The notes under the pieces were generated by a model. The model did no database searches. It was given only the letters and a program-made list of their open reading frames with translations, and was not told where the DNA came from. From NCBI GenBank assembly GCA_021828225.1, contig JAKASH010000120.1, positions 1 to 7,863 of the forward strand: 7,863 nt of DNA. Reading direction: 5' to 3'. Origin of the DNA: Acidobacteriota bacterium. GTDB taxonomy: Bacteria > Acidobacteriota > Terriglobia > UBA7540. This document shows, piece by piece, positions 1 to 6,208 of this stretch. Position numbers and translations under genes: made by a program. Each line of letters opens with the position of its first letter. Within the stretch, counting starts at the first letter, position 1.

Positions 1-2126
1 CTGATGAGCTTGCGTCCGAAAGCCGCCACCTGAAAGCTTCCCTGGTCGTGATGTTCGTGGTTAAACCACGGTCCGACCCGGAGGGAGATGACGGTATCGG
101 TGGATTTCCAGCCCGAGCGGAGGACCGCGCTGCCGCGCTTGGAGAAGATTCTCGAAGGCGGAGCCGCCGGGGCGGGCTGCGCGGGCTTGGTGCAGCAGGT
201 CAAATCCAGCAGGCCCGGCGTCGTCGCCAGGAAGCGCCCCGTATACTGCTTCTTTGAAATCTTCGCGAGCCTTCCCTCTTCGGCCGTATCGTAGAAAGCC
301 CGCAACGACGGGTCATGCGAATGCTCGGCCTCCCAGGCGAATCCGGACAATGCCCGCAATTGGCCGCCGAAATCACCCGTGTCGAGAACCAGGTCGGGTG
401 TCACCTCGGCGTAACGGGGCCACCAGAAAGACTGCATCGCTTTTTCCGTTCCACGCGGCCTGATGCCGAGAGCGTGAAGGGCCGCCATGCCAAAGGATAT
501 GCCCTCCATGGCAAACTCCTGGTACCCCGCCGGCTCCGCTTCGCTGCCGTCTCCGGGGAAAAGCCCTCGCAGCAAGCGGTCGTAGGCGATACTCAGCTCG
601 GCCAGAGCCGTTCCCAGGTGCGCGTTCCAGTCCGGCAGATCGCCGTAAAGGGCCACCACCGAGGCCAGGGCTCCGCCGACCGAATTGGCCATCCAGTTGC
701 TCGCCGCGATGGGCATCCGGTTGTTGGAAAAATACTCTTCCACGGTCGGCTGGATGCCGTTTCGCCACAGGCCTTCCGTAATGTGTTCCTTTTCCGCGGG
801 GGTCAACTGGTCGGCAATCAGGTCGTATCCAACGGCGATCCGCTGAGAAAAAACGCCCACTTCGTAATAAGTGTGCAGGCCGTGCGCCGTGAACCAGCTG
901 GGCGTCCAGGTCGGCCAGCCGGTAACCGTCATTAACCCTTTGCGGGCGGCATCGAGCGCCGCCTCATCACCGGACAACCTGTATTCAACCGCATTGAACG
1001 CGATTGAGTTGCTATAGTCCTCGAGCAGCGTGAAATACTCCGGCAGGCCGGGGAAAACCGACACGCCCGACAGCAATGCAATGTTCCGGCCGGCATACTT
1101 GCTGTAAGTGAGCTCCGACCTCAAATCGCGAGCTTTCGTGCGCAGCGCCGCCAGGAGCGGGCTGGACGAGTATTGAGAGCGTAATTGCTCGAGCCGCCGG
1201 GAGGTCAGAAGAACCCGTGGGTGCGGCGGTACCGGTCCCAATACCAGAAACTGAAACTCACTCCGCGCCGTGCCGGAATCCACGACCGCCCGCCACAGGC
1301 CGGGCCGCAGCGTTCGCTGGAATGAGATCTTATCCGTCATCGTCTGCCCGGCGTTCTCCACACGCTTTTGCTCGATCGGGACCCGCTTGCCCGCGGCATC
1401 ATAGACAGAAACCTTGAACGCCATCGGGGACCGCGCCTCCACGATCAGCGGCCCGCCGGGCTTTACCGGTTGCACGGCCACCGGCGTCTCTCTGGCGGCC
1501 GAGTGGGCCAGTTGCGGCTTGAGCAGCGGAAGCCTGCGGTGCCGGTCCGCGATGATTTCGAGGCGGTGGAGAAACAGACGGTTCGAAGAGTCCAGCACAG
1601 GTGAGCGCACGGTGGCTTCGATCAAAACGGCCTGGACGGCCGTGCCCGCGGCCGGAACCCCCAAGGATGTTCCCTGAACGGTGACGCTGTTCATGCCAGG
1701 TTCATGGGGGAGCGGCGCCTGGTAGAGCTTACCGTTCTCCGCGGCCAGCATCAGCGCAAGGTGACCGACCGGCCCGCCCATCTTCAGTTCGTAACGCACT
1801 TTGAAAACGGATTGCTCTCTAACGCGGAAGGCCAGCGGCCTGATAATTCCGACGTGCAGAATCGACTGGCCATAGGACTTGATGTTCTGCACCAGGCAAA
1901 AGTTCCCGTCGATGCGGGCGGTATAGAGGGTGGGATCGAAACCGACGTCCTGCGGCAGGGGATAACTCATCCAGCCGCGAATGCCCCGGGAGAAATTCGT
2001 CGCCCAGGTCCAGCGCGTAAACCGGGACTGCGTGCTTTCAGACAATTGCTCGGCCCGGCCCAGACAGCGTCCACTTACGATCGGACAGAACAGAAGGACC
2101 AACAGGATTCGGACAGAACGCCTCAA
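1..2126 (-). CDS. Heparinase II/III-family polysaccharide lyase-like protein, secreted; 3' end outside window
   Basis: The frame is open from a TTG at 2126-2124 to the left edge: 708 codons plus 2 bases, no internal stop. The N-terminus is a signal peptide (two Arg, then hydrophobic ILLVLLFCPIVS), so export is expected. Residues about 30-290 look like beta-rich accessory domains. The motif HPRVLLTSRRLEQLR at 302 is the usual entry to the alpha-toroid of heparinase II/III and DUF4962 proteins. Further family-like features are N477-W478 with N481, Y535 in a GYQEF segment, and the start of the C-terminal beta-sandwich (SAVLRSGW, then FNHEHHDQGSF, with H690, H692, H693 and D694). In the family, conserved Asn/Tyr/His residues carry out beta-elimination of uronate-containing polysaccharides; which residues here are catalytic is inferred. 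The TTG start is supported by the signal peptide, by a purine-rich AAGAGGGG just upstream, and by a 4-nt overlap with the aminotransferase stop. The substrate is unknown. Confidence 0.85.
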   Translation of the reverse strand, partial: MRRSVRILLVLLFCPIVSGRCLGRAEQLSESTQSRFTRWTWATNFSRGIRGWMSYPLPQDVGFDPTLYTARIDGNFCLVQNIKSYGQSILHVGIIRPLAFRVREQSVFKVRYELKMGGPVGHLALMLAAENGKLYQAPLPHEPGMNSVTVQGTSLGVPAAGTAVQAVLIEATVRSPVLDSSNRLFLHRLEIIADRHRRLPLLKPQLAHSAARETPVAVQPVKPGGPLIVEARSPMAFKVSVYDAAGKRVPIEQKRVENAGQTMTDKISFQRTLRPGLWRAVVDSGTARSEFQFLVLGPVPPHPRVLLTSRRLEQLRSQYSSSPLLAALRTKARDLRSELTYSKYAGRNIALLSGVSVFPGLPEYFTLLEDYSNSIAFNAVEYRLSGDEAALDAARKGLMTVTGWPTWTPSWFTAHGLHTYYEVGVFSQRIAVGYDLIADQLTPAEKEHITEGLWRNGIQPTVEEYFSNNRMPIAASNWMANSVGGALASVVALYGDLPDWNAHLGTALAELSIAYDRLLRGLFPGDGSEAEPAGYQEFAMEGISFGMAALHALGIRPRGTEKAMQSFWWPRYAEVTPDLVLDTGDFGGQLRALSGFAWEAEHSHDPSLRAFYDTAEEGRLAKISKKQYTGRFLATTPGLLDLTCCTKPAQPAPAAPPSRIFSKRGSAVLRSGWKSTDTVISLRVGPWFNHEHHDQGSFQVAAFGRKLI

Positions 2127-3379
2127 TGCCCCTCTTTTGCTTTGCTGCCCCGCTGAACCGCCAACAGATCCTGCGACAAGGCTTGAATTTTGACGCACGC
2201 CTCGACGATGTCGTCGATGTCCTTGCTTGTCCCGAGAAGCAGATTCTGTTCAAGCCAGACCCCGTCCCGGCACACCCGCTCACACTCGGGAAGATACAGC
2301 GACTCGTAATCCTGGGTTCCCTTCCACGTGCCACACGCGCAAGGAGGCAGGTTCTTGCGGTGAAACAGAGGATTGCGATAGAGCGGATACGGATACGAGG
2401 CCTTTGCGGGAATCCCTTCGGCCTGCAAGGCGCGTAGAAAGACTTCGCGATCCAGGCCGTTGAAGGCTGAGGGGGCGTAGCGCAAGGTCAGAAGGTAATT
2501 CGGCTGCGAGGTCACGCGACGATCATCCGCATCCAGCCGCAGCCCCTCGATCGACGCGAGGCGTTCTCTGAGCCGCGCAACATTGGCCTGACGCGTCCGG
2601 GTCTGTGCTTCCAGCCTTGCCAGTTGCTCGCTTAAAACAGCCGCCTGGAATCCCGTCATGCGGTAGTTCGTCCCGAGCGTGAAGTGCTCAAACCAGCCTC
2701 CCGAAGCGCTTCGGCCGTGATTGCAGTAGGCCCGGCATTTCTCCGCCAGCTCCTCTGATCGTGTCAGGATCATTCCCCCTTCACCCGATGTGACCAGCTT
2801 GAAAGCCTGGAAGCTGAAGGTCGCGATATCCCCGAAATTCCCTACCGGCGTGCCTTGCCATAATGCTCCGTGCGCGTGCGCGGCATCTTCAACCGTGGCC
2901 AGCCCGTGGCTTCGGGCGATCTCGCTCAGCGCATCCATGTCCGCCGGCTGTCCCCCGAAGTGGACCGGGATGATCGCCCGGGTGCGCGGCGTGATGGCGG
3001 CCTTCACAGCCTCCGGAGACAGGTTCAACGTGACCGGGTCGATGTCGGCAAAAACCGGCACACCGTGGCACAGCAGAACGCTTGACGCCGTGGCAATGAA
3101 GGTGATGGCGGGAACAATGACTTCGTCACCGCACTGAATCCCCAGGGACCGAAGCGCCACCTCCAGGGCGATTGTGCCATTGACGCAGGCGATTCCGTAG
3201 GGCACCCGATGGAGGGACGCAAAGGCGGTTTCAAACTCCTCAATCTTCCGGCTGTACCCACCCCAGGAGCCGTCGCGGACGACGGCAATCAGCGCTTCCT
3301 CCTCCGAGGTGTCGTGTTGTGGCCAGGCCGGGAAGGGTTCCGAACGAACCGGAGTCCCACCCTGCAACGCGAGTGCCAT
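2123..3379 (-). CDS. DegT/DnrJ/EryC1/StrS-family PLP-dependent aminotransferase
   Basis: 418 residues, the normal full length for this fold-type I aminotransferase family. Visible motifs in order: GTIALEVAL near 68 (cofactor phosphate region), EVIVPAITF near 86, VFADIDPVTLNL near 109, IIPVHFGGQPADM near 136, VEDAAHAHGA near 163 (D165 for the PLP pyridine nitrogen, H168 where many homologues have Gln), and FSFQAFKLVTSGEGG with K194 as the expected Schiff-base lysine. GTNYRMTGFQAA follows near 236. The C-terminal half (YPLYRNPLF, a Cys-rich segment, then WLEQNLLLG) recalls the AHBA-synthase/scyllo-inosose aminotransferase branch rather than typical O-antigen enzymes. It probably transfers an amino group to or from a keto-sugar or cyclitol in the cytoplasm; the substrate is not determinable. 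It starts 1 nt after the IclR stop, with GAGGGAG 5 nt before the ATG, so it is co-transcribed with the regulator. Its TGA overlaps the next gene's TTG. Confidence 0.93.
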   Translation of the reverse strand: MALALQGGTPVRSEPFPAWPQHDTSEEEALIAVVRDGSWGGYSRKIEEFETAFASLHRVPYGIACVNGTIALEVALRSLGIQCGDEVIVPAITFIATASSVLLCHGVPVFADIDPVTLNLSPEAVKAAITPRTRAIIPVHFGGQPADMDALSEIARSHGLATVEDAAHAHGALWQGTPVGNFGDIATFSFQAFKLVTSGEGGMILTRSEELAEKCRAYCNHGRSASGGWFEHFTLGTNYRMTGFQAAVLSEQLARLEAQTRTRQANVARLRERLASIEGLRLDADDRRVTSQPNYLLTLRYAPSAFNGLDREVFLRALQAEGIPAKASYPYPLYRNPLFHRKNLPPCACGTWKGTQDYESLYLPECERVCRDGVWLEQNLLLGTSKDIDDIVEACVKIQALSQDLLAVQRGSKAKEGH

Positions 3380-3380
3380 T

Positions 3381-4175
3381 CTATCTCCCTCTCACCGCGC
3401 TCGGCCTGCTCGGGATCGTGGCATATTTAAGCATGGTTGAGATCTCTCCGCAGACCTCCATGAGAGCTTTAGCCAATTCGCGCTCCCGTGCGTGGTCGAT
3501 GCGGCCGGCTGGCCCTGAGATACTGATGGCGGCTACGACCTCACCGGCAGCATTAAAAATCGGGGCTGCCACACAGCGCGCCCCCGAGGAATCCTCTCCA
3601 TTATCAACTGCGTATCCCCGAGTTCGAACGCGGCTCAACTCCCGGTTCAGCGCCGCCGCGTCGCGGACGGTGTGTGGCGTCAGCGGCTGAATGGGATTCT
3701 TCTTCAGAATAGCATCGACTTTTTCTGCCGGAAGGCGCGAAAGCAGGCATTTGCCAAGCGACGTCGAATACAGCGGGCTTCGCATGCCGGCATGCGCCGC
3801 AAGCCGAAAAGCGTGGGGGCTTTCGACTACATGAACATAGAGCACCTCTCCGCCGTCAAGAACGCCGAGGTTGACGGTCTCCCGAAAACGCGTCAGCAGA
3901 TCGTTCATCAGCGGAGCCGCCAGCGCCATCAACTCCTGGGTCGGCTGGATACCCACCGAGAGGTTTTCCCAGCGCGAGGTTAACGAGTAACGCCCTTCCG
4001 AGTCCTTTTCCGCGTAGCCCAGTTGCCCCAGCGTGTAAAGGACGCGAAAGACCGAACTCTTGACCATGCCGGTTCTCGAAGCGAGTTCGGCCAGTGGAAC
4101 TTCGCGCTCGCCGTGAAAAGCCTCCACCACCTTCAACGTTCTTTCAATAGCTTCGATGTAGTTTCGCGCCGCCAT
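3381..4175 (-). CDS. IclR-family transcriptional regulator
   Basis: 264 residues, a typical IclR length. Residues about 8-70 form the winged helix-turn-helix (ERTLKVVEAF, then LAELASRTGMVKSSVFRVL as the HTH, then a GYAEKDSEGRYSLT wing). Residues about 80-255 form the GAF-like effector domain with family signatures: GMRSPLYSTSLGKCLL near 130, RGYAVDNGEDSSGARCVAAPI near 186, and GEVVAAISISGP near 211. Family members are dimers or tetramers that bind small catabolic intermediates (aromatic acids, glyoxylate, sugar-acid derivatives). The start is supported by GAGGT 5 nt upstream of the ATG and a good promoter just before it. As first gene of the operon and divergent from the ceramidase-like gene, it most likely controls both directions; that is inference from layout. 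Confidence 0.95.
   Translation of the reverse strand: MAARNYIEAIERTLKVVEAFHGEREVPLAELASRTGMVKSSVFRVLYTLGQLGYAEKDSEGRYSLTSRWENLSVGIQPTQELMALAAPLMNDLLTRFRETVNLGVLDGGEVLYVHVVESPHAFRLAAHAGMRSPLYSTSLGKCLLSRLPAEKVDAILKKNPIQPLTPHTVRDAAALNRELSRVRTRGYAVDNGEDSSGARCVAAPIFNAAGEVVAAISISGPAGRIDHARERELAKALMEVCGEISTMLKYATIPSRPSAVRGR
3385..3391 (-). promoter_or_regulatory. Ribosome binding site of the aminotransferase, inside the IclR gene end
   Basis: On the minus strand GAGGGAG lies 5 nt upstream of the ATG at 3379-3377. It sits within the last codons of the IclR gene, whose TAG is separated from this ATG by a single base. It fixes the aminotransferase start and suggests coupled translation. Confidence 0.7.
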
Positions 4176-4192
4176 TGGCTACCTCGTAGCCT

Positions 4193-4222
4193 CTTATACA
4201 CAATTTCACGCCTCATTGTAAA
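4193..4222 (-). promoter_or_regulatory. Sigma70-type promoter of the IclR/aminotransferase/lyase operon
   Basis: Minus strand: -35 TTTACA at 4222-4217 (5 of 6 to TTGACA), an 18-base spacer, and -10 TATAAG at 4198-4193 (5 of 6 to TATAAT). Transcription would start near 4186, giving a leader of only about 11 bases that begins almost at the Shine-Dalgarno GAGGT (4185-4181). The spacer holds most of an ACAAT-10-ATTGT dyad (4200-4219), a plausible autoregulatory operator. Confidence 0.5.
4200..4219. promoter_or_regulatory. Candidate operator dyad in the IclR promoter spacer
   Basis: Perfect 5-base arms ACAAT (4200-4204) and ATTGT (4215-4219), 10 bases apart. The dyad lies between the -10 and -35 elements of the regulator's own promoter and reaches into the -35, where a bound repressor would exclude RNA polymerase. 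The arms are short, so chance is possible. Confidence 0.3.
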
Positions 4223-4342
4223 GACAAAAATACCCCAACCGCACCCATCATTCTTCCTGTAAGAAGTTCGCTTGAGACTGCTTCCTTTCGTGAACGGCTT
4301 TCCGGTAGAGGAGCCCGCGCTATCGTCCAATATTTAAAATTG

Positions 4343-4367
4343 AGAAGTAATTCTTATAAGCAGAATT
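4343..4367. repeat. AGAA / TTCT / AGAA half-site cluster, candidate operator
   Basis: Three alternating half-sites: AGAA (4343-4346), TTCT (4351-4354) and AGAA (4362-4365). The second and third belong to a perfect inverted repeat, AATTCT (4349-4354) and AGAATT (4362-4367), separated by 7 bases. The cluster overlaps the weak -35 position assigned to the plus-strand gene. It is a reasonable binding site for the IclR protein or another dimeric regulator; nothing in the sequence proves which. Confidence 0.35.
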
Positions 4368-4385
4368 TATGACGTCTTTTAGAAT
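4357..4385 (+). promoter_or_regulatory. Possible promoter for the ceramidase-like gene
   Basis: -10 TAGAAT at 4380-4385 (5 of 6 to consensus) lies 17 bases after a poor -35, TAAGCA at 4357-4362 (3 of 6). A weak -35 overlapping an inverted repeat would fit an activator-dependent or regulated promoter. An alternative -10, TACAAT at 4425-4430, lies right at the start codon. Confidence 0.25.
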
Positions 4386-4428
4386 CCGCGCGTTTTTTCT
4401 TTATTAATTTCCCCGACTCAATGTTACA

Positions 4429-5754
4429 ATGCGTCGCATGGCATTCAGCGCGGGCGCGGCAAGACAGGAAATCACTCCACCGATCGGTACGGGATTGTCG
4501 GGATTTATCGCCCGGCTCGAACGCTCGAACGCTATCGGAAGTCCCCTTCAGGTGCGGGCCGTCGTGCTGTCTGATGGAACGCGTCTGGCGGCGATTGTTC
4601 AAGCGGATCTGGTGGGGTTTGGCCGGTGGCACGTCGAGGCGGTTCGTGATTTTGCTTCTACCACTTTGGGCATACCGAAGGAATATGTTCTGCTTTCCGC
4701 AACGCACACCCATTCGGGTCCGGGAGTCGCCCGGATCCGCGGCTGCGAGGTGGCGCCGTATGCCTATCAATGGGAAATGGTGGGAAAAATAAACACCGCG
4801 CTTCTGCAAGCCAAGGAAAGGCTTTCGCCGGCGAGTTTCAGTACGGCTTCCGTTCCTTACACCTTTGGATTTAACCGGCGCGAAGAAACCGCAAACGGGG
4901 TCATCCTGGGATTTGCGCCGGAGAAGCCGCGTCCCGAGAGTTTGACGGTTACCAGCATCCGCAATCGTTCCCAGGAAATCCTCTTGTATTCACACGCAGC
5001 CCATCCCTACATTCTGGGAGGCGAGGGCCTTGCGATCAGCGGGGATTTCCCCTCCTTTGCGAGCCAGGAACTCGAGGCCGACGGGCAAAGGCTCGGGCTT
5101 TTCCTGAACGGGTGCGCGGGCAACATCCGTCCTCAGGGTGCATTTGAGGGCCTCGACAGGGCGGTCCAAGAAGGGAAACGCATGGCTTCGGCTGTGGAGG
5201 AAGCCTGCAGGCATCTCTCGGGTTTTGATTCTCAACTGCTGCTGGACGCTTTGAGCAAGCAGGTTCATCTGCCGTTTATCCCGCTGCCAAGCGAAGCTGA
5301 AATTGCAGAAATCGCCGGGCAACAGGAACGCGTGGTTCGTCCCGATGAAAGAACTAATCCTGCAGTGGAAAAGAAGATTCACGACGCCGTCAGCGAATGG
5401 GCGAGTTTGATGACTGACATCGTTCATTTGAAGGTTCCGCTGGAGCCCGTTTTTAGCGAGGTTCAGACGCTGCGCATCGGCCTGTTTGCGCTGGTTGGAA
5501 TTTCCGGCGAGCCCTTTTTTGAAATCGGCGAAAGCGCGCGCGCCGTCAGCCCGTTCGAAGTGACGTGGCCACTGGGGTATACTAACGCATACTGCGGGTA
5601 CATTCCGACGCGGAAGGAGTATCCAGGCGGTGGCTACGAGGTGAACGACTCCTGGAAGTACGTTGGCCAATGGAAGATGGACGACTCGGGCGAGGACCGA
5701 ATCGTCGAAGCGGCCCGGCAAGAACTTTCTTTGCTTGGTGATCGCGCGCCGTAG
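4429..5754 (+). CDS. Neutral/alkaline non-lysosomal ceramidase-family hydrolase, short cytoplasmic form
   Basis: 441 residues. Family hallmarks: AGAARQEITPPIG near 8, THTHSGPG near 92 (H93 and H95 as zinc ligands), SHAAHPYILGGEGLAISGDFP near 188 (H192 as third His), FLNGCAGNIRPQG near 225, GISGEPFFEIG near 358 (E361 as the likely acidic ligand), and GYTNAYCGYIPTRKEYPGGGYE near 383 (one of Y391/Y397 as the likely Tyr ligand). True neutral ceramidases are secreted and have a C-terminal Ig-like domain. This one has no signal peptide and only the N-terminal metal-amidase-type domain, so a cytoplasmic role on another amide or ester is likely. The first ATG (4429) has an in-frame TAA at 4405. Neither it nor the next ATG at 4438 has a Shine-Dalgarno, and the family's usual beginning fits 4438 as well. 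It is divergent from the IclR operon and convergent with the transporter. Confidence 0.85.
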   Translation: MRRMAFSAGAARQEITPPIGTGLSGFIARLERSNAIGSPLQVRAVVLSDGTRLAAIVQADLVGFGRWHVEAVRDFASTTLGIPKEYVLLSATHTHSGPGVARIRGCEVAPYAYQWEMVGKINTALLQAKERLSPASFSTASVPYTFGFNRREETANGVILGFAPEKPRPESLTVTSIRNRSQEILLYSHAAHPYILGGEGLAISGDFPSFASQELEADGQRLGLFLNGCAGNIRPQGAFEGLDRAVQEGKRMASAVEEACRHLSGFDSQLLLDALSKQVHLPFIPLPSEAEIAEIAGQQERVVRPDERTNPAVEKKIHDAVSEWASLMTDIVHLKVPLEPVFSEVQTLRIGLFALVGISGEPFFEIGESARAVSPFEVTWPLGYTNAYCGYIPTRKEYPGGGYEVNDSWKYVGQWKMDDSGEDRIVEAARQELSLLGDRAP

Positions 5755-5797
5755 ATTCCGGTGCGAGTTAACCTGTCTGCAATGCCGATATGGCGTG
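5755..5797. other. Short convergent intergenic gap
   Basis: 43 bases between the stops of the plus-strand ceramidase-like gene and the minus-strand transporter tail. Only very short dyads such as GCC-GATAT-GGC are present, with no T-tract, so no intrinsic terminator is supported. Confidence 0.5.
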
Positions 5798-6199
5798 TCA
5801 GGATGGGTTGGTTGCCTTTTCCGACGACCACGAGACGCGCCACCTTTGCACAAAGATAACCGCACAAACGACTGTCACAACTACCGACCCGGCGGTCAGC
5901 GGATAATCGCCTGCAAATGCGCTGTTCAAGGCCACGATCAGCGCCCCAAACGTCAGCATTCCGACTAAGCAGTTCAGAAGATCCCGGTGGAATTCCTGCC
6001 GAATACCGGCTCCGATTTCCGGGGGACAGTTTTCTTCGACGGGTTTCCACAAGCCTGGAGGCCGGCAGCGCATATAAAAGCGTTTGAGCGTCTCCATCTT
6101 TTCGGGCTTGGTCACTAAAGTGGCAAGAATAATAATGACCCATCCGGCGAAGAACAAGGTGAAAAAGCCCTGCCAGAAGGGCCGCTGCGAAAATCCCAT
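5798..6199 (-). CDS. Detached C-terminal part of the SSF symporter (in frame after a TAA)
   Basis: 133 residues from ATG 6199 to TGA 5800-5798. It starts GFSQRPFWQGFFTLFFAGW, followed by TLVTKPEKMETLKRFYMRCRPPGLW, a segment I recognise from the C-terminal region of long SSF symporters of this kind, just after the WGEAAG...GLPLG helix. Predicted membrane segments: about 12-30, 73-93 and 99-117. It is in the same frame as the transporter, separated only by TAA and two codons (Phe, Pro), and no Shine-Dalgarno precedes its ATG. It is therefore more probably the tail of a broken or readthrough gene than an independent protein, though reinitiation at the close ATG is possible. Rejoined length would be about 578 residues, which fits the family. 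Confidence 0.75.
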   Translation of the reverse strand: MGFSQRPFWQGFFTLFFAGWVIIILATLVTKPEKMETLKRFYMRCRPPGLWKPVEENCPPEIGAGIRQEFHRDLLNCLVGMLTFGALIVALNSAFAGDYPLTAGSVVVTVVCAVIFVQRWRVSWSSEKATNPS

Positions 6200-6205
6200 C
6201 GGGAA

Positions 6206-6208
6206 TTA
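6206..6208 (-). other. In-frame TAA splitting the symporter gene
   Basis: Minus-strand codons read GGC TAT ATC ATC TAA TTC CCG ATG GGA TTT. The frame on both sides is unchanged, and the protein on both sides is SSF-like. One base change could turn TAA into Tyr, Gln, Glu, Lys, Leu or Ser. The other complete genes in this window end in TAG or TGA. Confidence 0.75.

Larger units (their letters stand above)
4176..4428. other. Divergent intergenic regulatory region
   Basis: 253 bases, AT-richer than the flanking genes, between two divergently transcribed genes. No ORF of merit is seen. It holds the regulator promoter, an ACAAT/ATTGT dyad, an AGAA/TTCT repeat cluster and weak promoter-like elements facing the plus-strand gene. 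No tRNA or Rho-independent terminator is visible. Confidence 0.6.

Noticed and set aside
373..768. 131-codon minus-strand ORF
   Set aside because: It is a different frame on the same strand as the lyase; the lyase frame is unbroken through here and carries the family residues.
315..935. 206-codon plus-strand ORF
   Set aside because: It lies antisense to the lyase gene, whose opposite frame has clear family motifs; the translation is Arg/Gly/Pro-rich with no domain, as expected of a shadow in GC-rich DNA.
5765..5806. Possible bidirectional terminator between convergent genes
   Set aside because: Only 3- to 4-bp arms (GCC-GATAT-GGC, CCTG...CAGG) and no T-tract.
4990..5865. 291-codon minus-strand ORF antisense to the ceramidase-like gene
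   Set aside because: Long but low-complexity and basic, with no recognisable domain. The plus-strand frame has strong metal-hydrolase motifs across the same bases.
6206..6208. TAA reassigned to a sense codon in this organism
   Set aside because: A single TAA in one gene is far better explained by mutation, error or readthrough; the absence of TAA among four other stops is too small a sample.
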